Source: Verrucomicrobiales bacterium
GTDB lineage: Bacteria > Verrucomicrobiota > Verrucomicrobiia > Verrucomicrobiales > DEV007
Reading direction: 5' to 3'
Length of the DNA: 44,260 bases
NCBI GenBank assembly: GCA_024641425.1
Contig: JAHEDC010000002.1
Location: 1-44,260 of the forward strand
Shown here one piece after another: positions 8,052 through 16,320 of the stretch. The position numbers were made by a program, and so were the translations under genes. The notes under the pieces were generated by a model. The model saw nothing but the letters and a program-made list of their open reading frames with translations, ran no database searches and was not told the DNA's origin. Numbering within the stretch: position 1 is the first letter of the stretch; each line of letters opens with the position of its first letter.

Positions 8052-9380
8052 TCAAATCCGCTGTGGATTGTCGGCTTTCAGCGAGGCGAGGAGAAGGATG
8101 GAGGGAATGGTGGCACTGATCCAGAGGGCGGGATTGTAGTCGCCGGCGAGTTTCATGCTGAGCCCGAAGAACAGGGGGCCGATGCCGCTGGCGATGACCA
8201 TGGAGGACATGGCGAAGCCGCTGATGGCGCCGAGCGAGAAGCGTCCGAAAAAGCGGGGCCAGACGATACCCGAGAGGGCGGCGAAGGCCCCACCGCAGAC
8301 TCCGTGTCCTGCGATGAAGACGGGTGGCCCCCACGCGCGGTCGAGGGAGCCGGTGCCGATGACGCCGGCGAGAGCGGCGGTGTTCATCATGAGGAGAAGG
8401 TATTTCAGGCGGGTGTGGGCGCTGGCGAGACCGCAGAAAAGATTGGTGGCCACGCTGGCGGCGGCGATGGGGACGAAGTAGCCGATGATCTGGGACCGGG
8501 GGTGGCCGGAAAGTTCACCGATGGAAACGATGTGGAAAGTGACGGCGGTGCCGAAAAGCGACCAGAACGCGAAGGTGAGATTGAAAGTCCAGAACGACCA
8601 GGTACGAAGGGCTTCGGTGCGGGTGAAATCGCGGTGGGCGATAGCGTCGGGGTTGGTTCGCCGTTTTCCGCGGGCGGAGTTTCCGCCGTCCATGAGAAGG
8701 CCGCATTCCTCGGGATTGTCGCGGACAAGGAGCCATCCAAGGGTGGCCATGACGCCGATGCTGGCGAGGCCGAGGACGATCCAGGCCCCGAACCATTCGA
8801 AGCGGGCGATGAGAAAATCGAGGGCGCGGGGTGCGAAGGAGAACGAAAAAGAGACGGCGATGCCGCTGACGGCGAGCGCGGTGCCGCGGTGGTAGTCGAA
8901 CCACTTCCCGATGGCGTTCCTCCCCGCCATGGTGAGCACGCCCTGGGCGGAGGCGCGGATGAGGTAGAAGCCGAGGGTGATGACTCCGAAGGCGAGGGCG
9001 ACGCGAGGGAGGGCGGGGACGAGACCGGCGAGCCCGTCGAGGAGGCTTCGGGTCGCCGCGAGGTAGAAGAGGACGGAACCGGTGGCGAGGGCGGCGTAGA
9101 CGGTCACGCGCCGCGCGCCGATACGGTCGAAGACGCGCCCCAGGTAAGGGAGGGTGAATCCGCTGAGGACAGTGCCGACACAGTAGGCGCTGCTGAGTTG
9201 AACGCGGCTGAGTCCGAGTTGCTCCATGAGGATGTCGGTGAAGACGCTGAAGCCCATCGTTTGCCCGGGGATGCTGAAAACGACGGCAGCGGTGCCGATG
9301 AAGACGATGATCCAGCCGTAGAAGATCGGGAATCGCGCGGGAGAGAATGGGAAATCGGGCTGCCAGCGTCTTTTGCTCAT
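8052..9380 (-). CDS. MFS transporter, oxalate/formate-antiporter-like (OFA) family
   Basis: The 442-residue integral membrane protein has about 12 hydrophobic segments in two halves separated by a charged loop (about 215-245). The opening FYGWIIVFIGTAAVVFSIPG and the next segment MGFSVFTDILMEQLGLSR are typical of OFA/monocarboxylate-type MFS members. The loop 2-3 motif appears as GRVFDRIGARR. It probably carries a small organic anion across the inner membrane, but the substrate is not readable. It is monocistronic or at most loosely linked to deoA downstream (281-bp gap with an inverted repeat). A 530-codon plus-strand ORF covers the same DNA but has a low-complexity Gly/Glu/Ala product and is a shadow. 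Confidence 0.85.
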   Translation of the reverse strand: MSKRRWQPDFPFSPARFPIFYGWIIVFIGTAAVVFSIPGQTMGFSVFTDILMEQLGLSRVQLSSAYCVGTVLSGFTLPYLGRVFDRIGARRVTVYAALATGSVLFYLAATRSLLDGLAGLVPALPRVALAFGVITLGFYLIRASAQGVLTMAGRNAIGKWFDYHRGTALAVSGIAVSFSFSFAPRALDFLIARFEWFGAWIVLGLASIGVMATLGWLLVRDNPEECGLLMDGGNSARGKRRTNPDAIAHRDFTRTEALRTWSFWTFNLTFAFWSLFGTAVTFHIVSIGELSGHPRSQIIGYFVPIAAASVATNLFCGLASAHTRLKYLLLMMNTAALAGVIGTGSLDRAWGPPVFIAGHGVCGGAFAALSGIVWPRFFGRFSLGAISGFAMSSMVIASGIGPLFFGLSMKLAGDYNPALWISATIPSILLLASLKADNPQRI

Positions 9381-9501
9381 GGGTCTAGCGCTTCCGTATA
9401 CCGGATTGAGGAAGGAACAACCCCATAAGCATGCGGTGACAGGGGAAATGGGGGGCGGTCGACGGGTATCGCTTCAATCGGACTCTTAGCGGCGATTCCC
9501 A

Positions 9502-12500
9502 TTAGGGTTCAGGAGGGACGCGGTCGGCGCAAAAGATGCCGAGGACGCCGGGAGGAAGATCGGGGAAGGAAAGGGTCTCTCCTTCGCGGAGCACCCGGAG
9601 GCTTCGCTTGCCCGCGAGGCGGGGATGGATGAAGTGTTGCGAACTCTCGAGGAGTATTCCGTTCAAGGCGATCAGGTAATCTCCCTTGCGGAGGCCGGCT
9701 CGGTCTCCGGTTCCGCCTGGCATCACGTGGATGAGGTAGGGGCGGACTCCGGAAACGGGCTGCCCCTTGCTATCCGTGAAGGTGACGCTTTCGAGCGTGC
9801 CTTGCCCGTCGAAGGTGGCGGTCATGCTTTGGTAGCCGTAGGCGGATTCATCGACCTCTTCGCGGATGAGGACCGTGGAGACGGAGGGGATCCTTGTGCT
9901 CACGCTTGTCAACTCGCCGGCAAAGCCCCTCGCGCGGTTGCCTCCTGCGTCCTCGTAGGTCGTGGTGGCGATCTCGGCATCTGGGATCGATGGATGCGGC
10001 GCGAAGGTCTTCCGCTCGAGAAAGAAGGGGACAAGGGCTGGATCGAAACCCGAAAGAATATTGGCGACGGGTTGCCCCTGGGGGCTGAACTCGTCGGTGT
10101 AGTCAAAATATCCGCTTGGATAGTTCATGTCAGGATAGCGGATGGCATTTCCATCGGTGTCTTCGTAGTGCCAATGAATTGATCGTCTCGTGCCGGTTTC
10201 CCAGTATTCGAATTCGCGAATCTGGGTGGCAAAACCATGCTTCCCCTGATCGAAGCCGGATTCATGATAGCGTGATGCCCGGCCTTTGTCATCGTAGAGG
10301 GCTTCGAAGCGAAGGTAGCCGTCGGAATGGCGTGTTGATTGGCCTTCGGCGTCGAGGTAGGTCCAAACGTCTGAATGCTTTATCTTTCCCTTGGCCCAAC
10401 GGGTGGTCTGGATCTCCACGGCGTAAGGGAATTTCTCGGGATCGAAGCCCGATTCGGTGATGATGGTATTGCGGCCGAACTCGTCGAATTCATCGACGCG
10501 CTCCGTGTAGCCGGAGTCGCTGGTCACGCGGCCTCCCTTCGCATCAAAGTAGGTGTGGATCCATTGGGTGACGGTTCCGGCTTCATTGTATACGAAGCGG
10601 ATGTGTTCGCGGTAGAACGGGTGTTCATCGGGATCGAAGCCGATCTGCTGGACAGCTTCGATGCGGTCATTGGCATCCATGACTTGCTCGTAGCGGAGAT
10701 TGCCCGGTTGATCGCGGACGGGATGGCCCTCGGAATCGGTGTAGGTCTCGACGGCTGTTGTTCCGCCCTCGGATCCAGTGCGGTATTCGAGGCGCTTCCC
10801 GAAGTGGCCTTCCTTCGTCTGATCGTAGCCCGTCTTGATTATCGCGATGGTCAGGCCCTCGTCATCGAAGTCTTCGGTATAGTCGAGGTAGCCGTCCGGA
10901 TGGCGGACGGGGGTGCCTGATCCATCAAGGAACGTCCAGGTGGCACTGCTCGCCGAGGGCAAATCTTTGGTCGCGTAGTGGTAATCGATGACGGCGGTGG
11001 CATAGCCGGTCAGGGCCTCGTCGAAACCGGTGTGCCTCTCGGACTGCGGTCGCCCCTGCCCATCGTAGTCGCGGCTCCATGCCTCGTTTCCCTTGCTGCA
11101 GCGAACCGGATTGCCGTCCGCGTCGAGGTATTGGGAGGACTTGCGCAGGGGGAATTCCCTCGTGTCTCCCATGGCGACACTCTCGCGCCGGGCGGCGATC
11201 CAGGCGGATGCCCGCGCAGGTCGGATTGGAGTGGCATCGGGATTCGGAAGATGGGCCTGATCGGCATTCTGGGAGTGGCTTGTCAGGGCGGCGCTCAAAT
11301 TCCAATGGGTTGCTTTCTCCGTGGCCCGTTCCGGCCAGTCCGTTCGCGTGACGGCCCTGTCGTAGGACTCCCGCGTGGGATCCATTCCGCTGAGGGTGAC
11401 AAGTCGGAGGCGGCCCAGCGAGTCGTAATCCTCGGTGTAAAGCGAATTCCCGTCGGCATGGTAGGCGATGCCGACGTCCTTCGACTGGTAGGCTATGATG
11501 CGGCGACGGATGCCGCCGCCGGGCTCGGGCTCGAGGGTTTCCAACTGCCGGGAAAAGGGATACGCCGCGGGGGGGTAGCCGTCCCGTCGGATTTCGACCG
11601 GCTGACCGAAACGATTTCGTCGGGTGATGCTGGTAAGATATTGACCGGGAGCGAAGGCCGGCTTGTCGTCCGCGTCCTCGAACCGGCTCCTGATGGTGTG
11701 GGTGCCATCCTCGTCCCAGGTATAGGTATCGATCTCGCGGAAGGGGGCGCCCTCCAACGCGGGAAGACCGGAAAATGTCCACGAGGCACGGCGGAGTTGC
11801 GTGTCATAGGTCATCGTTTCGTTCGTTGCGCCGTCGCCAAAGGAAAACCGGGCCGGAGTCGTGCCGTCGAGGCCGAAACGTGAAACGGCGACGCGATTAC
11901 CATGGGCATCGAAGTCATTTCGGATGCGGTGCACGCCCCCGCTGGCCGCGGGATTCCCCTCGGCGTCGAAGAAGCGGCTTTCAACACGGGGATCGGGATC
12001 GTTCAGATGGTAGGCTACCTCCAGCCGGCTCCAGCCTTCCTTTCCACCGGTGACGATTCCGTCCGCGTCGAGATTGACAATGGCGGATACCCGGCCGTTC
12101 CCATCGTATTCGAGGCGCCGGATGGAGACGCCATTCGGATCTGCCTTGATGGCCTGATCCTGATCGGTGTAGGCAAGCACTTCCTCCTGACCGAGGGCGT
12201 CGCGGAGAAGAAGAACGGACGAGATTCCGCCGCGCGTGGCAATGGCACGGGATTCGCCGTCGACGTAGTCGGCGCGGACGCGTGCCTGTGGATTGCTCTC
12301 GGTTCCGCTCCCGTCGGGGTAGGCGTAACGAAGCCGCGCGACGAGCTGTCCGGAAGGGTCGAGGAGGCGTTCCTCGGCGGGGAGACCATCGTCGTCGGAG
12401 TAGACGATTTCGAAGGCGGCGGGACGCATGTGTTCGGGGAGTCCCTCGAAAATGCCGGGAATGAGTTCGCCGAGGTTTGGATGGGGCGTGGTTCGGCCTC

Positions 12501-13860
12501 GGGAATCGACGCACTCAAGGCGTTTGCTCCGGCCATTTCTTCCGGCGCGGATGAGCCGGAAGGCCTGGAAGCGGTGGGTGAGATCTTCCTCCGACAACGG
12601 TTTGCCGATTCCAAAATACTGGCCATGGCGGCGGGTGAAATCCGTGTAGATCCTCGCGTCGTTCCAAACATAGAAGAAGCCATGAAAGGCCCACGCCGAA
12701 GCGGCGATGAGGAATGATGCCACCAGGCAACCGAGGGTGAGGCCGGTGCGATGCCTGCGAATCCAGCGGAAGGAGCGGGTGGCTGCGGTCAACGGTTTGG
12801 CGAGAACGGCTTCTCCATTTCGGAAGCGACGGATGTCATCGGCGAGGGCTGCGGCTGACAAATAGCGGTCCTGCGGGCGCTTGCGCAGGCATTTCAGGCA
12901 CACCGTTTCCAGATCGCGCGGTGTGTCCGGCGCGAAATTGGAGGGCGGGGGCGGGTCGTCGAGGCGGAGACGACGAAGCATCTCTGGCTCGGTCGAGGCG
13001 GAGAGAGGCACGCGGCCGGCGAGTGTCTGGTAGAGCATGACGCCGAGCGCGTAGATATCGGTTCCCGGACCGACGGGGCCGAAATCGCTGTAGGCCTGCT
13101 CGGGTGCCATGTAATGGGGGGTGCCCATTTTCTCTCCGCTGAGAGTGAGTTGGGGGCCGCTTCCATCGTCGTCGAGACGCTTGGCAAGCCCGAAATCGCC
13201 GATCTTCGGCTCCCCGTCCGAAGCGAGGAAAACATTGGCAGGCTTTAGATCGCGATGCACGACGGCACGCTGGTGGGCCCAATCCGCCGCCCGGGCGAGC
13301 TTTTCGAAGAAAAGCGCGATTTCCGGGTAGTCCTTGCCACGGGTTTTCATCCACTGGCGCATGCCTCCGCCATCGACATACTCCATGGAAATGAAGGGGA
13401 GCCCCTCGTCCTCCCCCAGCTCATAGATCTGGATGATGTTCGCGTGTTGGAGTCCGGCGGCAATCTCGGCCTCGCTAAGGAAACGAGCGCGGCCGCGCTC
13501 GCTCGAGTGCTCCCCGGCGAGCACCATTTTCAGCGCGACGATACGGTTCAGTTTTGTCTGGCGGGCGCGGTAGACGACGCCCATTCCCCCTCGGCCAAGT
13601 TCGTCGAGTATCTCGTAGCCTTCGATCTTCGGATGGATCTTCGGCGTTGCGGCGCATGCCGGTGGTGTTTGGGAGCCGGAATTCAGTCGCGGATCGATTA
13701 CCCGGGTTTCGTCAAGGGCGCCCTCCCCCGGGCGGTCGGTGTCCCGGGACGCGGGCTCCCCGCAATGCGGGCAGAGAAAGTCCTCCGTGGAAGTTGCAGG
13801 CCGAACCGTTTCGCCTGGTTCCCACGCGTGACCGTTGGGACAGCGGAGCCATGGATCCAT
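9502..13860 (-). CDS. Giant transmembrane Ser/Thr protein kinase with extracytoplasmic ~64-residue repeats and C-terminal PDZ domain
   Basis: The product has 1,452 residues. N-terminus: a zinc-ribbon-like pair RCPNGH (C7, H11) and CPHC (C30, C33). Hanks-type kinase about 82-345: glycine loop GRGGMG (89-94), K111, E130, HRDLKPAN (202-209), DFG (222-224) and APE (252-254), so catalytic residues are intact. One membrane span about 373-397 places the rest outside the cytoplasm. Residues about 500-900 contain diverged YD/RHS-like units (YDGNGRVSAI, FDAEGNPAAS). From about 911 to 1370 at least eight units recur with a period near 64. A PDZ domain lies at about 1372-1425 (GGTGDRAGLRKGDYLIALNG). PASTA, WD or TPR domains are more usual outside such kinases, so this sensor region looks uncommon. 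The gene is divergent from the dcw cluster; any link to envelope sensing is inference. The start ATG at 13860 leads directly into the zinc ribbon. Confidence 0.9.
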   Translation of the reverse strand: MDPWLRCPNGHAWEPGETVRPATSTEDFLCPHCGEPASRDTDRPGEGALDETRVIDPRLNSGSQTPPACAATPKIHPKIEGYEILDELGRGGMGVVYRARQTKLNRIVALKMVLAGEHSSERGRARFLSEAEIAAGLQHANIIQIYELGEDEGLPFISMEYVDGGGMRQWMKTRGKDYPEIALFFEKLARAADWAHQRAVVHRDLKPANVFLASDGEPKIGDFGLAKRLDDDGSGPQLTLSGEKMGTPHYMAPEQAYSDFGPVGPGTDIYALGVMLYQTLAGRVPLSASTEPEMLRRLRLDDPPPPSNFAPDTPRDLETVCLKCLRKRPQDRYLSAAALADDIRRFRNGEAVLAKPLTAATRSFRWIRRHRTGLTLGCLVASFLIAASAWAFHGFFYVWNDARIYTDFTRRHGQYFGIGKPLSEEDLTHRFQAFRLIRAGRNGRSKRLECVDSRGRTTPHPNLGELIPGIFEGLPEHMRPAAFEIVYSDDDGLPAEERLLDPSGQLVARLRYAYPDGSGTESNPQARVRADYVDGESRAIATRGGISSVLLLRDALGQEEVLAYTDQDQAIKADPNGVSIRRLEYDGNGRVSAIVNLDADGIVTGGKEGWSRLEVAYHLNDPDPRVESRFFDAEGNPAASGGVHRIRNDFDAHGNRVAVSRFGLDGTTPARFSFGDGATNETMTYDTQLRRASWTFSGLPALEGAPFREIDTYTWDEDGTHTIRSRFEDADDKPAFAPGQYLTSITRRNRFGQPVEIRRDGYPPAAYPFSRQLETLEPEPGGGIRRRIIAYQSKDVGIAYHADGNSLYTEDYDSLGRLRLVTLSGMDPTRESYDRAVTRTDWPERATEKATHWNLSAALTSHSQNADQAHLPNPDATPIRPARASAWIAARRESVAMGDTREFPLRKSSQYLDADGNPVRCSKGNEAWSRDYDGQGRPQSERHTGFDEALTGYATAVIDYHYATKDLPSASSATWTFLDGSGTPVRHPDGYLDYTEDFDDEGLTIAIIKTGYDQTKEGHFGKRLEYRTGSEGGTTAVETYTDSEGHPVRDQPGNLRYEQVMDANDRIEAVQQIGFDPDEHPFYREHIRFVYNEAGTVTQWIHTYFDAKGGRVTSDSGYTERVDEFDEFGRNTIITESGFDPEKFPYAVEIQTTRWAKGKIKHSDVWTYLDAEGQSTRHSDGYLRFEALYDDKGRASRYHESGFDQGKHGFATQIREFEYWETGTRRSIHWHYEDTDGNAIRYPDMNYPSGYFDYTDEFSPQGQPVANILSGFDPALVPFFLERKTFAPHPSIPDAEIATTTYEDAGGNRARGFAGELTSVSTRIPSVSTVLIREEVDESAYGYQSMTATFDGQGTLESVTFTDSKGQPVSGVRPYLIHVMPGGTGDRAGLRKGDYLIALNGILLESSQHFIHPRLAGKRSLRVLREGETLSFPDLPPGVLGIFCADRVPPEP
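9750..11133 (-). repeat. Tandem ~64-codon repeat array inside the kinase gene
   Basis: Repeat starts, judged from the T-Y-x-D-x-x-G-x-P-x-R motif, fall at residues 910, 976, 1039, 1103, 1167, 1231, 1301 and 1361, a spacing of 60-70 and mostly 63-66. Each unit then shows D-G-Y, E-F-D-x-x-G-R and S-G-F-D-P motifs at matching offsets. The units are diverged (no near-identical DNA), so the array is old and maintained as protein. Related but looser units occur before residue 900. Confidence 0.75.
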
Positions 13861-14104
13861 GAATTGGGAGGCAGATTAGCATTTCGATATCGCCTGTGCA
13901 ACGACCCCGTCCCCCTCAAATTCGCGGCCGAGGCAAGCATTCAGATACCTAATGGTGACCTTATGAACAAGCTTTTCGGAAAATACGAAAAATTATATAG
14001 GATATGTTTAATTTTAAGGTTTCAATTATTTCAAAAGATGGATACATTTCTAGCGGAGATCATTGTGAAACGGAAGGTTTATTGAAATTCTCCGTCGAAA
14101 TGAA

Positions 14105-14122
14105 GGTGATTTCAAAATCACC
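14105..14122. promoter_or_regulatory. Palindrome upstream of mraZ, possible operator
   Basis: GGTGATTT and AAATCACC form a perfect 8-bp inverted repeat around CA. The size and near-complete symmetry fit a dimeric regulator site, and it sits inside the divergent promoter region. No regulator is identified. Confidence 0.4.
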
Positions 14123-14185
14123 CGAGCGTTGGGCCCGCCTAATCTTCTATTACTTATGAAAATTCAATTGACCGAAAAATCAGGC

Positions 14186-14220
14186 TGGGTGAGATTGGGG
14201 GGAATTGGGGCAATTTGGAG
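14186..14220 (+). promoter_or_regulatory. MraZ box: four TGGGN-type repeats with 10-bp spacing
   Basis: TGGGT, TGGGG, TGGGG and TGGAG begin at 14186, 14196, 14206 and 14216, each separated by exactly five bases. In Escherichia coli MraZ binds TGGGN direct repeats with 5-nt spacers upstream of its own gene. The array ends 20 bp before the mraZ start, so autoregulation of the whole dcw cluster is the natural reading. The fourth copy is imperfect. Confidence 0.85.
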
Positions 14221-14240
14221 CCCCTTTTCCGACTTACTTC

Positions 14241-14699
14241 ATGAATCCCGAAAATCAGACTCCAATCCCCGTGTTTGCCGGAACGGTGAACCGTGTCGTG
14301 GACGAGAACCATCGGATCACCGTGCCTGCATCGTGGCGGCATCCGGAGGTGAGCGAATTGTATGCGATGCCCGATCCGCGGCAGCCCTCGATGGTATTGA
14401 TGGCGGCGGGGGAGATGGAGAAGATTCGCATCTCCGTGGAGTCGGATCCGTCGATTCCAAGGGCGGACGCCCGCGCCTTTGTTCGCCAGTTGTATGCGGC
14501 GGCGCGGCCATGCGCGATGGATCGTCAGGGGCGTCTCGTCTTGCCCGCCGAAGAGTGCGGTCGACTGGGCCTGACAGGAGAGGTTGTTCTCATCGGGGGC
14601 GGGGCCCGGATCGAAATCTGGACGCAAGAGGAATGGGCCAGGATAGCGGAACGCGAACGGTCCATCCTGACTGAAATCGCCGACCGGATCGGATTCTAG
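14241..14699 (+). CDS. mraZ: Transcriptional regulator MraZ
   Basis: The 152-residue protein has two AbrB-like halves, with the DNA-contacting segments HRITVPASW near residue 28 and DRQGRLVLPAE near residue 95. This is the two-copy D-x-x-G-R-hydrophobic-P pattern of MraZ, which assembles into a ring and binds TGGGN repeats. I chose the ATG at 14241 because the in-frame TTG at 14205 lies inside the MraZ box array. It is the first gene of the dcw cluster and probably represses it through the boxes upstream. In the first half the usual DxKGR is reduced to DENHR. A 237-bp gap to the preferred rsmH start (105 bp to the earliest start) follows. Confidence 0.9.
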   Translation: MNPENQTPIPVFAGTVNRVVDENHRITVPASWRHPEVSELYAMPDPRQPSMVLMAAGEMEKIRISVESDPSIPRADARAFVRQLYAAARPCAMDRQGRLVLPAEECGRLGLTGEVVLIGGGARIEIWTQEEWARIAERERSILTEIADRIGF

Positions 14700-14701
14700 A
14701 A

Positions 14702-14743
14702 AAAGCGGTATCTCACATTCAAGGGTCCGATGACATCCGCTTT
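14702..14743 (+). repeat. Weak inverted repeat after mraZ
   Basis: AAAGCGG (14702-14708) pairs with CCGCTTT (14737-14743) just after the mraZ stop, with a 28-nt loop and no T-run beyond TTT. It could attenuate read-through from mraZ into rsmH, but may be chance. Confidence 0.2.
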
Positions 14744-14936
14744 CGCCCTCGATCATTCAGTCGCTCACAAAAACTCACTAAATCCACAATTCTGAAGCAA
14801 AACCATGGCAAGGTTCATGACTTCCCTCATTCAGCATCTTCTTCCGCAGTCTGCCTTGACCGGTGACCGCCTGTTTCATCTCGCCCATTGGCCGGGTTCT
14901 CGGGAGGGTGCGGTGAAGGGGGGGCTGGGGTCTCGG

Positions 14937-15923
14937 ATGAAAGGCGGGGCGGGTAGCGAAAGCGATGAGGGAGGCGGGCGATTCCAGCGTGCCCGGCAGT
15001 TGGACGAAAGCTATCACCGGTCCGTTTTGCTGGAGGAAGTGACCCATTGCCTTGAGCCGCGTCCGGGCAAGCTGTTTCTTGACGGTACCTTGGGAGGCGG
15101 AGGACACTCCGAGCAACTTCTCAAGGCGGGCGCGAAAGTGATCGGTCTCGATCAGGATCCGGCAGCGCTTTCCTTCGCAAGGGCGCGCCTGAGCCAGTAT
15201 GAGGAGAATTTCGGTGCCATTCAGGGGAATTTCCGGGATTTCGGTGACATTCTGGCCACGATCGGGATTAAGGGGTTGGACGGAATGCTGTTCGATCTTG
15301 GGGTGTCGGGAACCCAATTTGAAGACGGCGAGCGCGGTTTCTCCTTCAGCAAGGAGGGGCCTTTGGACATGCGGATGAATCCAGCAGGCGACCTCACCGC
15401 GGAGATGCTTGTGAACGAGTGCGAGGCGGAGGAACTTGCGCGCATTTTCTATCAGTACGGTGAGGAACGCGCTTCCCGGCGAATCGCGCGGGCCATCGTG
15501 GAAGCGCGGGACAAGGATCCCATCACGACCACGGTACAACTGGCCGAACTGGTGGCGAGAGTGCTTCCGAAGAAGGGGAAGATTCATCCGGCGACCCGCG
15601 TTTTCCAGGCCTTGCGGATCGCGGTCAATGACGAGCTTCGTTCGCTCGAGGCCGTATTGAGCGAGGTTCCGCGCTGGTTGCGTCCCGGTGGACGGCTGGT
15701 GGTGATCTCGTTCCACAGCTTGGAGGACCGCATCGTGAAGACCTTCATGAAGCGGACGAGTTCCGCGATTGTGGATCGACCCGAGTGGCCCGAGCCCAGG
15801 CCGAATCCCGATTATGCCTTCAAGTTGGTGCTGCAGAAGGGGCTTGCTCCGTCTCCCGAAGAGGTGGCCAGCAATCCTCGCGCTCGTAGCGCCCGCCTTC
15901 GTGTTGTCGAACGTGTATCCTAA
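14937..15923 (+). CDS. rsmH: 16S rRNA (cytosine-1402-N4)-methyltransferase RsmH
   Basis: RsmH (MraW) methylates C1402 of 16S rRNA using S-adenosylmethionine. Family landmarks are present in order: YHRSVLLEEV, the SAM loop DGTLGGGGHSE, GLDQDPAAL, DLGVSGTQFE, GPLDMRMNP, KIHPATRVFQALRIAVNDE and VVISFHSLEDRIVK. The start is uncertain. The ATG at 14937 leaves about 20 residues before the conserved YHRSV; the frame is open back to an ATG at 14805, which would add 44 residues not expected in the family and containing a seven-G run. Neither start has a good ribosome binding site. It is followed one base later by ftsL. Confidence 0.92.
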   Translation: MKGGAGSESDEGGGRFQRARQLDESYHRSVLLEEVTHCLEPRPGKLFLDGTLGGGGHSEQLLKAGAKVIGLDQDPAALSFARARLSQYEENFGAIQGNFRDFGDILATIGIKGLDGMLFDLGVSGTQFEDGERGFSFSKEGPLDMRMNPAGDLTAEMLVNECEAEELARIFYQYGEERASRRIARAIVEARDKDPITTTVQLAELVARVLPKKGKIHPATRVFQALRIAVNDELRSLEAVLSEVPRWLRPGGRLVVISFHSLEDRIVKTFMKRTSSAIVDRPEWPEPRPNPDYAFKLVLQKGLAPSPEEVASNPRARSARLRVVERVS

Positions 15924-15924
15924 G

Positions 15925-16287
15925 ATGAAAAAAAATAGAAAGCGTTACACCCGAAACTTGGGAGTGAGGACGATATTCCTTGTTCTTGTCTTCGGAATCA
16001 TCGGCACCGCACTGGGGTGTGGATTCGTTCATCTGCGGACCAGCCGGGTCACCAATGGGGATCAGAAGCGGATGCTTGAGCGTGAGATTGTCAGTCTTCA
16101 GAAGGAGATTGACACCCTGGAATTACACGTGGCCCAGGCCACCGACCGTGAGGCATTGCTGATGCGCCTGCATATGGAAGGCAGCGAACTGGTGCAAATC
16201 GAGAACCAGTTTCAGACGCTCAGTGGAGTGGCCTTCGAACGGGTCGCCATGCGTGGGGATGCCCCCGAGTCCTTTCGCGGTCACTAG
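15925..16287 (+). CDS. ftsL: FtsL-like division protein
   Basis: The 120-residue bitopic protein has a basic N-terminus (MKKNRKRYTRN), one membrane span (about 16-38, IFLVLVFGIIGTALGCGFVH) and a coiled-coil outer part (LEREIVSLQKEIDTLELHV). It sits between rsmH and ftsI, exactly where FtsL lies in dcw clusters. Sequence alone is too diverged to assign, so the symbol rests on topology and position. FtsL forms a complex with FtsQ and FtsB and activates FtsW/FtsI. The ATG at 15925 is one base after the rsmH stop and is followed by eight A in a row, a possible slippage site. Confidence 0.75.
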   Translation: MKKNRKRYTRNLGVRTIFLVLVFGIIGTALGCGFVHLRTSRVTNGDQKRMLEREIVSLQKEIDTLELHVAQATDREALLMRLHMEGSELVQIENQFQTLSGVAFERVAMRGDAPESFRGH

Positions 16288-16320
16288 GGCGGCGTCTCGC
16301 CCTGCGTTCCTCCCAATACC

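Larger units (their letters stand above)
13861..14240. promoter_or_regulatory. Divergent control region between the kinase gene and mraZ
   Basis: This 380-bp gap separates divergently transcribed genes. It holds an AT-rich core (about 13975-14100, in contrast to the GC-rich flanks), an 8-bp palindrome at 14105-14122 and the MraZ boxes at 14186-14220. A -35-like TTGACC at 14168 has a poor partner (GAGATT, 17-bp spacer), so I do not assign a promoter precisely. A 40-codon ORF at 13963-14085 lacks a ribosome binding site and is not claimed. Confidence 0.6.

Noticed and set aside
7836-9428. 530-codon plus-strand ORF
   Set aside because: It is the complement of a clear MFS transporter; its product is low-complexity Gly/Glu/Ala/Asp, the usual shadow of a GC-rich membrane protein gene.
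13963-14085. 40-codon ORF in the AT-rich part of the kinase/mraZ gap
   Set aside because: No ribosome binding site and AT-rich composition that would yield short Lys/Phe/Ile ORFs by chance.
14168-14196. TTGACC ... GAGATT as a sigma-70 promoter for mraZ
   Set aside because: The -10 element matches only three of six consensus bases and overlaps the MraZ boxes; too weak to annotate.
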